This document shows positions 56,144 through 64,000 of a DNA stretch of 64,000 nucleotides, piece after piece. Source of the DNA: Alphaproteobacteria bacterium. Its GTDB lineage: Bacteria > Pseudomonadota > Alphaproteobacteria > Puniceispirillales > UBA1172. The stretch spans positions 62,001 through 126,000 of the forward strand of contig JADHOM010000001.1 in assembly GCA_016778985.1 (NCBI GenBank). Reading direction: 5' to 3'. The position numbers and the translations under genes are program-made. The notes under the pieces are model-generated. The model had not been told where the DNA came from. It made no database searches and saw only the letters and a program-made list of their open reading frames with translations. How positions within the stretch are numbered: the stretch's first letter is position 1; every line of letters begins with the position of its first letter.

Positions 56144-58060
56144 ATGTCAAAAGTAATAGGAATTGATCTTGGTACCACAAACTCATGTGTTGCTGTCATG
56201 GATGGTGCATCCGCTAAAATCATTGAAAATGCCGAAGGCGCGCGAACAACGCCGTCTATGGTGGCTTTTACTGATGATGGAGAGAGGCTTGTTGGCCAGT
56301 CAGCAAAGCGGCAGGCAGTAACCAATTCAGAAAACACATTATATGCTATCAAGCGGATGATTGGACGCCGGCATGACGATGCAGCATCAAAAAAATTCGC
56401 CAAACTGGTTCCCTATAAAACCGTCAAGGCGGATAATGGTGACAATTGGGTTGAAGTTAATGGTGAGGCTTACTCACCGAGCCAGATATCCAGTTTCATT
56501 CTGCGCAAACTGAAAGAAGATGCGGAGTCATATTTGGGTGAAAGCGTGACCGAAGCGGTCATCACTGTGCCGGCTTATTTTAATGATGCCCAGCGGCAAG
56601 CCACCAAAGATGCTGGTAAAATTGCCGGCCTTAATGTCTTGCGGATCATTAATGAGCCAACGGCAGCGGCGCTTGCATATGGTTTAGATAAAAAAGAATC
56701 TGGCGTCATTGTTGTCTATGATCTTGGCGGCGGCACGTTTGATGTCTCTATCCTCGAAGTCGGCGATGGGGTTTTTGAAGTTAAATCCACCAATGGTGAT
56801 ACGTTCCTTGGCGGTGAAGATTTTGATCAGCGCATTATTGATTTCCTTGCTGATGAGTTTCAAAAAGATAACGGTATTGATTTACGGTCAGATAAACTGG
56901 CGCTTCAGCGACTGAAAGAAGCTGCTGAGAAAGCAAAGATTGAACTGTCTAGCAGTACCCAGACAGAGGTCAATCTGCCATTTATCACAGCTGATCATTC
57001 AGGCCCCAAGCACCTCAATGTTAAAATGACACGGGCAAAGTTGGAAAACCTTGTTGATGATCTGGTTGAACGCTCATTGAAGCCATGTAAAGCGGCGCTC
57101 AAAGATGCGGGACTTAAAGCCAGCGATATTGATGAGGTTATTCTGGTTGGCGGTATGACCAGAATGCCAAAGATATTTGAAAAAGTATCAGAGTTTTTTG
57201 GAACCGAGCCACATCGCGGGGTTAACCCTGATGAGGTGGTTGCCGCAGGTGCTGCTATTCAGGGCGGTGTGCTTAAAGGTGACGTTAAAGATGTGCTGCT
57301 TCTTGACGTGACACCATTATCGCTCGGTATCGAAACGTTAGGCGGTGTCTTTACCCGTCTGATTGATCGTAATACGACCATTCCGACCAAGAAAAGCCAG
57401 ACCTTTTCAACCGCGGATGATAATCAGACGGCGGTGACAATCAGAGTGTTTCAGGGCGAGCGGGAGATTGCAGCAGATAATAAATTGCTTGGTCAATTTG
57501 ATTTGGTTGGTATTCCAGCCGCGCCACGCGGCGTTCCACAAATCGAAGTCACCTTTGATATTGATGCTAATGGTATTGTTAATGTCAGCGCTAAAGATAC
57601 GGCAACAGGCAAGGAACAGCAGATCAAAATTCAGGCCTCAGGTGGGCTTAGTGATGATGATATTGAACAAATGGTTAAAGATGCTGAGGCTAATGCCGAA
57701 GATGATAAAAAGCGTCGGGAAAAAATCGAAGCTCGTAATCATGCAGAATCGCTTATTCACGGGGCAGAAAAGACCTTATCTGATCTCGATGACAAAGTTG
57801 ATGATGATCTGAAAACAGCAACGACAGATGCTATTGCTGAACTAAGAACAGCGATTGACGATGACGATGATGACGCGATTGCTGAAAAATCACAGGCGTT
57901 GAGCGCACAGATGATGAAACTAGGTGAGATTGCCTATGCGCAACAAGATGATGCTGATGACAGCTTTGATGATGCGGATAACGCGCCATCCGATGATGGT
58001 GTTGTTGATGCTGAGTTTACCGAGGTTGATGATACTGAAGATAAAAAATCAGCATCTTAA
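56144..58060 (+). CDS. dnaK: Chaperone DnaK (Hsp70)
   Basis: DnaK binds hydrophobic peptide segments in an ATP cycle with DnaJ and GrpE. The 638-residue protein begins with the phosphate loop [17 protein letters not shown], has [14 protein letters not shown] and [13 protein letters not shown], the linker [15 protein letters not shown] and a substrate domain ending in an acidic tail that finishes [11 protein letters not shown] plus a short extra Lys/Ser end. A GAAAGAGG ribosome-binding site precedes the ATG. Confidence 0.98.
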   Translation: MSKVIGIDLGTTNSCVAVMDGASAKIIENAEGARTTPSMVAFTDDGERLVGQSAKRQAVTNSENTLYAIKRMIGRRHDDAASKKFAKLVPYKTVKADNGDNWVEVNGEAYSPSQISSFILRKLKEDAESYLGESVTEAVITVPAYFNDAQRQATKDAGKIAGLNVLRIINEPTAAALAYGLDKKESGVIVVYDLGGGTFDVSILEVGDGVFEVKSTNGDTFLGGEDFDQRIIDFLADEFQKDNGIDLRSDKLALQRLKEAAEKAKIELSSSTQTEVNLPFITADHSGPKHLNVKMTRAKLENLVDDLVERSLKPCKAALKDAGLKASDIDEVILVGGMTRMPKIFEKVSEFFGTEPHRGVNPDEVVAAGAAIQGGVLKGDVKDVLLLDVTPLSLGIETLGGVFTRLIDRNTTIPTKKSQTFSTADDNQTAVTIRVFQGEREIAADNKLLGQFDLVGIPAAPRGVPQIEVTFDIDANGIVNVSAKDTATGKEQQIKIQASGGLSDDDIEQMVKDAEANAEDDKKRREKIEARNHAESLIHGAEKTLSDLDDKVDDDLKTATTDAIAELRTAIDDDDDDAIAEKSQALSAQMMKLGEIAYAQQDDADDSFDDADNAPSDDGVVDAEFTEVDDTEDKKSAS

Positions 58061-58076
58061 TATCCATATGACACAT

Positions 58077-58120
58077 AAAACCATTCGTTCTGTTATGCTA
58101 TAAACAGATCGGGTGGTTTT
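58077..58120 (+). promoter_or_regulatory. Nested stem-loop in the dnaK-dnaJ gap
   Basis: An outer 7-bp stem (AAAACCA 58077-58083, TGGTTTT 58114-58120) encloses an inner 5-bp stem (CTGTT 58090-58094, AACAG 58103-58107). It ends in four Ts and could attenuate readthrough into dnaJ or stabilise the dnaK mRNA end. Confidence 0.4.
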
Positions 58121-58144
58121 GGTTTAAGATAGAGTATTTTATTC

Positions 58145-59275
58145 ATGGCTAAACGAGATTTCTATGATGTGCTGGGTGTAAACAAAGATGCTGATGGATC
58201 AGCAATTAAATCAGCTTATCGCAAACTAGCTATGAAATATCATCCGGATCGTAACCCTGATGATAAAGCCGCCGACGATAAATTCCGTGAAGCCGCCGAA
58301 GCCTATGATGTTCTAAAAGATGATCAGAAGCGTGCCGCCTATGATCAATTTGGTCATGCCGCTTTTGATGGTCAAGGTGGCGGTGGTGGCGGCTTTTCCG
58401 GATTTGGCGGGGGTGGCGGCTTTAGTGATATTTTTGATGACATGTTTTCTGAGTTCATGGGCGGTGGCCGCCGTGGACGCCGTGGTCAACAAAGCCGTAA
58501 AGGCGCTGATCTGCGATATGACTTGGAAGTCACTTTAGAACAAGCCTTTGATGGTGATACACAAAAGATTAGCATCCCGGTTCCAGCGACCTGTGATACC
58601 TGCGCTGGTAGTGGTGCTGCTAAGGGCAGCAAGCCAGTCACCTGTAACGCCTGTGGCGGTCATGGCAAGGTCCGCGCCCAACAAGGCTTTTTTTCGGTTG
58701 AGAGAACATGCCCTACCTGCCAAGGACAAGGTGAGACCATCTCAAAACCATGTGGATCATGTGGTGGTCAGGGACGTGTACAAAAAAATAAGAGCCTTAA
58801 TGTTAATATTCCCAAAGGTGTTGATACAGGCACGCGGATAAGACTTTCGGGTGAGGGCGAAGCAGGACTGCGAGGCGGACCTGCTGGTGATCTTTATATC
58901 TTTATCAATGTTAAAGACCATTCGCTGTTCTCACGCGAGGGCAATAACCTCTTTATGACAATGCCGGTGCCGATGGTAAAAGCTATCCTTGGTGGCTCGG
59001 TTGATATTCCTAGCCTTGATGGCAAGATGGCACGAATTACGATTGATTCTGGCACCCAATCAGGTCATCGTCTGCGGCTTCGCGGCAAAGGCATGCCGGG
59101 GCTGCAAGGCCGTGGCCGTGGCGATATGTATGTTGATATTCATGTCGAAACGCCAATCAATCTAAGCTCACGCCAGAAAGAGCTGTTGAAAGAGTTTGAT
59201 AACGCTGGCAAGAATCAGAACCCTGAATCTGACTCATTTGTCAGACGTATCAAAAAGATGTTTGGCGAAAGCTAA
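58145..59275 (+). CDS. dnaJ: Chaperone DnaJ (Hsp40)
   Basis: DnaJ delivers clients to DnaK and triggers its ATPase. The 376-residue protein has the J domain with HPD in [10 protein letters not shown] (about 33-42), a Gly/Phe-rich stretch, the four zinc-binding CxxCxGxG repeats ([32 protein letters not shown]) and the C-terminal client domains. It lies 84 bp after dnaK with a stem-loop between. Confidence 0.98.
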   Translation: MAKRDFYDVLGVNKDADGSAIKSAYRKLAMKYHPDRNPDDKAADDKFREAAEAYDVLKDDQKRAAYDQFGHAAFDGQGGGGGGFSGFGGGGGFSDIFDDMFSEFMGGGRRGRRGQQSRKGADLRYDLEVTLEQAFDGDTQKISIPVPATCDTCAGSGAAKGSKPVTCNACGGHGKVRAQQGFFSVERTCPTCQGQGETISKPCGSCGGQGRVQKNKSLNVNIPKGVDTGTRIRLSGEGEAGLRGGPAGDLYIFINVKDHSLFSREGNNLFMTMPVPMVKAILGGSVDIPSLDGKMARITIDSGTQSGHRLRLRGKGMPGLQGRGRGDMYVDIHVETPINLSSRQKELLKEFDNAGKNQNPESDSFVRRIKKMFGES

Positions 59276-59370
59276 GCCGCATCTTTGACCCTGATATATA
59301 GATATGATCATTGGCGTGATTTTGGATATGGGTTTTAACTGGACTTGTTAAAACTGGATGTTCAGACTAT

Positions 59371-59398
59371 GTATCTGTATCTTGGTATCTGTATCTTG
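59371..59398. repeat. Two perfect 14-bp tandem copies before dapB
   Basis: GTATCTGTATCTTG occurs at 59371-59384 and 59385-59398 in the dnaJ-dapB gap, with a shorter inner TATCTG repetition. It resembles the slippage duplications found elsewhere in the window. Confidence 0.8.
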
Positions 59399-59444
59399 AT
59401 CAGATTGATCTTGCGAACACATTAAGCTGATGGGAGCTTTGAGG

Positions 59445-60248
59445 ATGACAGCACCACTTCGAATTGCTTTACCTGGTGCGGCCGGCCGAATGGGACGTAT
59501 GATAACAACATTGGCAGCGGCAGATGACAGATGTCAGATTGTTGCCGCTTCGGATCAGCCAGACTCCCCCTTGCTTGGGCAAGATATAGGGGAAATAAAC
59601 CAACTGCCGCCTATGGGGGTGACATTGACCGCTGATGCGTCAGCGCTGTTTGCTGCTAAGCCAGATGTGATCATTGACTTTACCGCTCCGGCGGCAACGC
59701 ATGACCATGCCAAAATGGCGGCTAGCCATGATACGGCGATGGTTGTTGGGACGACGGGCTTGACCCAAAAAGACGGCGAGCATCTCGCTGCTTTGGCAAC
59801 TGATATTCCTATTGTCTGGTGTGCAAATACATCTGTTGGGGTGACTTTATTGAACCGTCTGGTTGAACAAGTCGCGTCGCAACTTGTCGATGGCTGGGAT
59901 ATTGAGGTTGTTGAAACGCACCACAAGCATAAAGTCGATGCGCCATCTGGTACGGCGCTTGCCCTAGCGCAAGCTGCTGCTAAAGGCCGCAAAGTTGATC
60001 TTAATGCAGTGTCATCAATAGATCGGACAGGGGCAAGACAAGATGGCGATATCGGCTTTGCTGTTATGCGCGGTGGTGATGTAGCGGGTGAGCATAGCGT
60101 CATTTTCTATGGTCAGTCTGAGCGCATTGAGCTAACCCATCGGGCGACAGATCGAGTTATTTTTGGTCGTGGCGCTTTACGGGCGGCGAGCTGGATACAT
60201 AGGCAACCGGCTGGCCTTTATTCTATGGATGATGTTCTGTCTGATTAG
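59445..60248 (+). CDS. dapB: 4-hydroxy-tetrahydrodipicolinate reductase
   Basis: DapB reduces 4-hydroxy-tetrahydrodipicolinate with NAD(P)H in lysine and diaminopimelate synthesis. The 267-residue enzyme has the Rossmann motif PGAAGRMGRM near residue 10, VVGTTGLT, and the catalytic VETHHKHKVDAPSGTAL with the His pair and Lys. GGGAG eight bases before the ATG supports this start; a longer one at 59430 is less likely. Its end overlaps the DUF2244 gene on the other strand by 26 bp. Confidence 0.97.
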   Translation: MTAPLRIALPGAAGRMGRMITTLAAADDRCQIVAASDQPDSPLLGQDIGEINQLPPMGVTLTADASALFAAKPDVIIDFTAPAATHDHAKMAASHDTAMVVGTTGLTQKDGEHLAALATDIPIVWCANTSVGVTLLNRLVEQVASQLVDGWDIEVVETHHKHKVDAPSGTALALAQAAAKGRKVDLNAVSSIDRTGARQDGDIGFAVMRGGDVAGEHSVIFYGQSERIELTHRATDRVIFGRGALRAASWIHRQPAGLYSMDDVLSD

Positions 60249-60750
60249 GATGCAGGTCTGATGGCTCATCAATGAGGTCAGTAATGGCTTTCGCTAATTC
60301 GGGTTTTTCCTGATATGGCAGAAACGCCCCAATTTCTATTTTTTTGCCCTGACTAGTTAGATAAAGCCGATGGCGTTCTAATAAATGCCGATCAGTATCA
60401 GGCAGGTTATCCATATCTTCGGTTTCAAGACGCACATTTAGCCATGCTAGCGGCATCTCTTCGGTGCTGATGCGGCCTTTCGCATCGGCCTGTTCAATGC
60501 GCAAGACGGGCTTGGCTTTTGTGATGCGCTCAAAGCGTTTTGCCGTCGCCCGATGGTGGAGATGAAAAAATAAACAAATTAATCCAAACTCGACGCCAAA
60601 AAACCCGATAACAGGCCAAGCTCCTAGAACCAAAAATACGATGGAGAATAAGAGTCCGGTTAGTGCCATGGCGAGCAGCAAAATAGCTGCGCCTTTTCGG
60701 CTCAAGCTACAATACGGCCATAACGTAATTGGCTTCGCGATTGCTGTCAT
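60223..60750 (-). CDS. DUF2244-family membrane protein
   Basis: The 175-residue protein has two closely spaced membrane segments (about residues 22-62) after a segment WPYCSLSRKG typical of DUF2244, then a cytoplasmic domain with a beta-rich end. Function unknown; the family occurs widely in alphaproteobacteria, often near nth. AAGGA precedes the ATG at 60750, the reason for choosing it over the longer forms (60774, 60858). It is divergent from nth and overlaps dapB tail to tail. Confidence 0.85.
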   Translation of the reverse strand: MTAIAKPITLWPYCSLSRKGAAILLLAMALTGLLFSIVFLVLGAWPVIGFFGVEFGLICLFFHLHHRATAKRFERITKAKPVLRIEQADAKGRISTEEMPLAWLNVRLETEDMDNLPDTDRHLLERHRLYLTSQGKKIEIGAFLPYQEKPELAKAITDLIDEPSDLHPNQTEHHP

Positions 60751-60876
60751 GACTTCCTTATCTGCCCTATCCATAGAAATTATGATAGACTGTAAACTCT
60801 TTTGGTCAATCCAGATGCCATCATTACATGGTGGCAGATTGCCGCTTTCTAAGACCAATGCGCAAACTAGTGAGAT

Positions 60877-61554
60877 ATGAACATGGCCGTAAAAACTGAT
60901 AAAAAACCAACACCATCTATGACGAAAAAGGCGATCGCTGAGGTATTTGAACGCTTTGCTAAATCCATGCCGGAAGCGGCGACAGAATTACACTTCACCA
61001 ATCCATACACGCTTTTAGTGGCGGTGGCTTTATCGGCTCAAGCGACAGATGTTGGCGTCAATAAGGCAACTAAATCGCTGTTTGAGATTGTCGCAACACC
61101 AACTGATATGTTGGCATTGGGGCTTGCTGGTCTGATCGGTCATATCAAAACCATCGGCCTTTATAACAGCAAGGCGAAAAATCTAATTGCTATGGCTGAA
61201 ATACTGATCAGAGATCATGATGGTATCGTGCCCGAAGACCGTGAAGCGCTAGAGGCTTTACCAGGGGTTGGGCGAAAAACCGCTAATGTTGTTTTAAACG
61301 AAGCGTTTGGTCATCCGACCATTGCGGTTGATACGCATATTTTCAGATTAGGTAATCGGACAGGAATGGCGCCGGGAAAAACGCCGCTTGAAGTAGAAAA
61401 AAATCTGCTTAAACGGGTGCCTGAAGACGCCTTGAAAGAAGCCCATCATTGGCTCATCTTACATGGCAGATATTGCTGTGTGGCGCGCAAACCACGATGC
61501 CAAGACTGTATCATTAACGATCTCTGCCGGTTCAAGGATAAAACGCAAGATTGA
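60877..61554 (+). CDS. nth: Endonuclease III
   Basis: Nth removes oxidised pyrimidines from DNA and cuts at the abasic site. The 225-residue protein has the helix-hairpin-helix LPGVGRKTANVVL with the catalytic Lys, the catalytic Asp in VDTHIFRLGNR and four cysteines in CCVARKPRCQDCIINDLC arranged C-x6-C-x2-C-x5-C for the 4Fe-4S cluster. Start at 60877 or the ATG two codons on. It is transcribed on the plus strand, with a 25-bp gap to the convergent lipoprotein gene. Confidence 0.97.
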   Translation: MNMAVKTDKKPTPSMTKKAIAEVFERFAKSMPEAATELHFTNPYTLLVAVALSAQATDVGVNKATKSLFEIVATPTDMLALGLAGLIGHIKTIGLYNSKAKNLIAMAEILIRDHDGIVPEDREALEALPGVGRKTANVVLNEAFGHPTIAVDTHIFRLGNRTGMAPGKTPLEVEKNLLKRVPEDALKEAHHWLILHGRYCCVARKPRCQDCIINDLCRFKDKTQD

Positions 61555-61579
61555 AAATAAGGCTGAAGATAAGGCCTGC

Positions 61580-62146
61580 TTACCGCCCTGCTCTACGGCT
61601 AGCAAGGTTTTCATAACATGCCTCAGCATCAATATTTTGATGCTGAATACGGCTTCTGCCATGCCATGCTATGATCTCAATACGGCCATCTTTAGGAAAT
61701 AGTGTGAAATCAATAATACAAGTTTCTAATTTATATTGATGCACCTCACCTTCACCATCACGGCGGATATAATCGGCATTACCCAGAACTTGAACAAGCT
61801 CAGTTTTTTGCCACCCCATCGTATTAGCTGGATAAAACTTTGGCACAGTAGGTGCTGGCGGTGGCGCGATACTTGCGGGTTCAATGGCGGTCAATGTCGT
61901 CTCTGGTACTTTGGCGGCAACATGGGTTGGCATGGTGGTGTCTTCACTAAGAATGGTATCACTTGTTCTCGTATCACTTGGCGGCTTTATCGGCACAGCA
62001 TCATTGATATCAGGAAGATTATCATCGCTGGGGATAATGTTGTCAGTGACGCTCGATATCTCTTGAATAAGAGGCTGACAGCCAGAAATTAGGCTTGCCA
62101 ATACGCTTATAGCTATTCCAAGCTTGATGGTTGTGCTAGCACTCAT
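61580..62146 (-). CDS. Lipoprotein with a BamE/SmpA-like C-terminal domain
   Basis: The 188-residue protein has a lipobox ending SLISGC (Cys about residue 23), a Pro/Thr/Asp-rich linker of about 75 residues and a C-terminal domain of about 80 with WQKTELVQVLGNADYIRRDGEG and CIIDFTLF. The G-x-P/A-x-x-x-R turn and following beta strands recall BamE/OmlA-type domains, but this is only a fold guess. The gene is convergent with nth and divergent from the kinase gene. No function is proposed. Confidence 0.7.
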   Translation of the reverse strand: MSASTTIKLGIAISVLASLISGCQPLIQEISSVTDNIIPSDDNLPDINDAVPIKPPSDTRTSDTILSEDTTMPTHVAAKVPETTLTAIEPASIAPPPAPTVPKFYPANTMGWQKTELVQVLGNADYIRRDGEGEVHQYKLETCIIDFTLFPKDGRIEIIAWHGRSRIQHQNIDAEACYENLASRRAGR

Positions 62147-62219
62147 GTAGTCAAATTATATTGGCATTGGTAATAATTCAATATCAAGTGTCATTGTTTT
62201 TCTAATTAAAGGGTAAAAA

Positions 62220-63254
62220 ATGTCAGTAGCCAGTTCAGACCATACTAATAAAAACGCCAATAATCATGCAAGCATCATTACCGTTGGTAACGCGATCGTT
62301 GATGTGATCGCGCAAGCATCGGATGATTTTATAACTGAGCAAGGCATGATGAAAAATGCCATGAACCTGATTGATGCAGACCGTGCCACTGCGCTTTATG
62401 AGCGGATTGGTCCAGCGATAGAAGTATCTGGCGGCTCAGCGGCAAATACGGCAGCTGGCATTGCCTTACTGGGTGGTCATGCTGGTTTTATTGGAAAAAT
62501 TGGTGATGATATGCTGGGCCGGATTTTCCGTCATGATATTAACGCTATAGGAGTTAAATCCCATCTCGCTGCTGAGGAAGCGCTACAAACTGCGTGTTCC
62601 TATATTCTGGTGACGCCTGATAAACAGCGGACAATGAACACATATCTGGGCGCGTCAATTACTCTAAAACCTGATGATATGAATGCTGATGCTATCGCGG
62701 CGGCAGATATCGTATACATCGAAGGCTATTTATATGATGCCCCAGAAGGCCCAGCTTGTTGGGATAAAATTGCCGGCGTCGCCCATGCTGCTGGAACAAA
62801 GATTGCAATTTCGCTATCCGACGGCTGGTGTGTCGAGCGCCATAGACAAGCGATGCATCAATTTGTCAGGGATCACTGCGACATGGTGCTTTGTAACGCT
62901 GAAGAAGCCCGGCTTATGTTCAATTCGGATAAAGATGACGCCATCCGCCAATTACGGCAATTAGTAGCTGAGGCGGTGATTACTGATGGTGGCAATGGTT
63001 CGATTGCCTGTGCGGGTGATGCTATTGCAACTATCACCCCTGACCGTGATATCCCTGTTATGGATACAACTGGTGCTGGTGATCTCTATGCGGCTGGATA
63101 TCTCTATGCTCGCCATCAAGGGGCTGACCTAAACACGGCGGTCAATCTGGCCACGATTACCGCGAGTGAGGTGATCAGTCATATTGGAGCGCGGCCGCAA
63201 GCTGATTTGATTGCGCTTGCCAGCCCGCATATGCCTGATCATTTTTTTGGATGA
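62220..63254 (+). CDS. PfkB-family sugar/nucleoside kinase (adenosine-kinase-like)
   Basis: The 344-residue protein is a ribokinase-fold kinase. It has VSGGSAANTAAGIALLGG and the catalytic signature DTTGAGDLYAAGYLYA near residue 283, with Asp as general base, and NAEEARLMF in between. Such proteins in alphaproteobacteria are usually annotated adenosine kinase; the substrate cannot be decided from sequence. AAAGGG precedes the ATG. It lies 82 bp before mutS on the same strand. Confidence 0.9.
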   Translation: MSVASSDHTNKNANNHASIITVGNAIVDVIAQASDDFITEQGMMKNAMNLIDADRATALYERIGPAIEVSGGSAANTAAGIALLGGHAGFIGKIGDDMLGRIFRHDINAIGVKSHLAAEEALQTACSYILVTPDKQRTMNTYLGASITLKPDDMNADAIAAADIVYIEGYLYDAPEGPACWDKIAGVAHAAGTKIAISLSDGWCVERHRQAMHQFVRDHCDMVLCNAEEARLMFNSDKDDAIRQLRQLVAEAVITDGGNGSIACAGDAIATITPDRDIPVMDTTGAGDLYAAGYLYARHQGADLNTAVNLATITASEVISHIGARPQADLIALASPHMPDHFFG

Positions 63255-63336
63255 TTTATTTGGATTGATGCTGGTTTTCTGCGTATTGTGCTTTAGGATA
63301 AATTGATGATCTGATTGCAGAAAAAGAGCGCTACTC

Positions 63337-64000
63337 ATGCCGGATGAACCATTGCCAACAGAACATGCAAAACAATCACGCCCGTCGCCTGATACGCTTG
63401 GTTTGACCCCCGTCATCCGCCAGTTTCTTGAGATAAAGGCCAATCATGACGATAGCCTGTTATTTTATCGCATGGGTGATTTTTATGAGCTGTTTTTTGA
63501 TGATGCTGAGATTGCCGCGAAAGCTCTTGATATTACGTTAACTAAGCGTGGCAAGGCTGATGGCCAAGATATTCCCATGTGCGGGGTGCCGTTTCATGCC
63601 GTCGATGCCTATATGACGCGGCTAATCAAGCAGGGCTTTCGGGTGGCTATCTGTGAGCAAGCGGAAACTCCCGAAGAAGCCAAAGCGAGAAAAGCCAAAG
63701 GCCCTCTTAAACGTGATGTTGTCCGCATAGTGACGCCCGGAACTTTAGTCGAGGATAGTTATCTGCCGCCGCGTGAGAATAATTATCTCATGACCTTATT
63801 TCAGCAGCCAGATGCCTTATCTCTGGCGGCGGTTGATCTCAGCACCGGTGATGTCAAGGTCGAGAGCTTACCGCTTTCACAATGTGATGATGCGCTGGCC
63901 AGATGGAAGCCTGCTGAAGTGGTTATCAGCGATCAACAGACGGATTTAGGTAAGGCACTTGCTAATAATGATACATGTCTTAGCTTGCGGCCAGCGCGGG
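63337..64000 (+). CDS. mutS: DNA mismatch-repair protein MutS (N-terminal part; runs off the right edge)
   Basis: Only the first 221 codons are visible. MutS recognises mismatches and starts repair. The visible part is domain I with the Phe-x-Glu mismatch wedge in GDFYELFFDDAE (about residues 48-53), KRGKADGQDIPMCGVPFHA and RVAICEQAETPEEA, leading into domain II (VVRIVTPGTLVED). A 20-residue polar segment precedes the core. The ATPase domain is outside the window. The gene order dnaK-dnaJ ... mutS follows the Caulobacter origin region. Confidence 0.96.
   Translation, partial: MPDEPLPTEHAKQSRPSPDTLGLTPVIRQFLEIKANHDDSLLFYRMGDFYELFFDDAEIAAKALDITLTKRGKADGQDIPMCGVPFHAVDAYMTRLIKQGFRVAICEQAETPEEAKARKAKGPLKRDVVRIVTPGTLVEDSYLPPRENNYLMTLFQQPDALSLAAVDLSTGDVKVESLPLSQCDDALARWKPAEVVISDQQTDLGKALANNDTCLSLRPAR

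Noticed and set aside
59555-60103. A 182-codon open frame opposite dapB
   Set aside because: Antisense shadow of dapB; composition (many Ser, Ala, Thr) follows from the codon bias of the true gene.

Overview
The window is chromosomal DNA of an alphaproteobacterium and contains its replication-origin region. The order ccrM ... parB-parA-rsmG-mnmG-mnmE ... rho-hemJ-hemE-[oriC]-ppsR-maf-coaE-dnaQ-secB-fxsA-tim44 ... dnaK-dnaJ ... mutS matches what is known around the Caulobacter and Rickettsia origins, where oriC lies beside hemE. Base composition is moderate to AT-leaning, intergenic gaps are short and many stop/start codons overlap, which suggests a streamlined marine lineage. A SAR116-like (Puniceispirillales) placement is my inference only; no 16S gene is present.

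Layout. 1-7.9 kb (mostly minus): start of the CcrM methyltransferase, sulfate-activation genes cysD-cysNC, rnhB, moaB, a lytic transglycosylase and a family-4 uracil-DNA glycosylase. 8-14.6 kb: ETF-ubiquinone oxidoreductase, a TPR lipoprotein with ispE, tRNA-Gln, an orphan OmpR-type regulator and ribA. 14.6-19.8 kb: yggS, then an AT-rich patch with two convergent TPR-sulfotransferases and a porin with a clear terminator. 19.9-24.6 kb: DUF3576 lipoprotein, leuS, lptE, holA.

24.7-34.2 kb is the left arm of the origin. parB, parA, rsmG, mnmG, mnmE, rho, hemJ and hemE all point away from oriC, and two perfect parS sites flank mnmG. The 381-bp gap 34175-34555 carries two perfect DnaA boxes and is the predicted oriC. 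To its right, ppsR, maf, coaE and dnaQ point the other way, so gene orientation flips at this gap. Further right come secB, fxsA, a Tim44-like protein, an Smr protein with an XRE regulator, the hisB-hisH-GNAT-hisA-hisF-hisE cluster with a HIT protein, comM, a minus-strand block (rsmI-yraN-BON lipoprotein-gshB), lppC, a minus-strand block (rph-rdgB-hemW), the heat-shock genes hrcA-grpE-dnaK-dnaJ, dapB, a DUF2244 protein, nth, a lipoprotein, a pfkB-family kinase and the start of mutS.

Points that go beyond routine annotation: a complete CysD preceded by about 180 residues of unrecognised sequence; two TPR-sulfotransferases in the same window as the genes that make their likely donor PAPS; a family-4 UDG lacking the usual Fe-S cysteines; a textbook alphaproteobacterial RpoH promoter before dnaK and a near match before grpE, with no CIRCE seen; and short tandem repeats, often with a 12-bp period, at several gene ends. 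I found no CRISPR array, prophage, insertion sequence or recognisable defence system.
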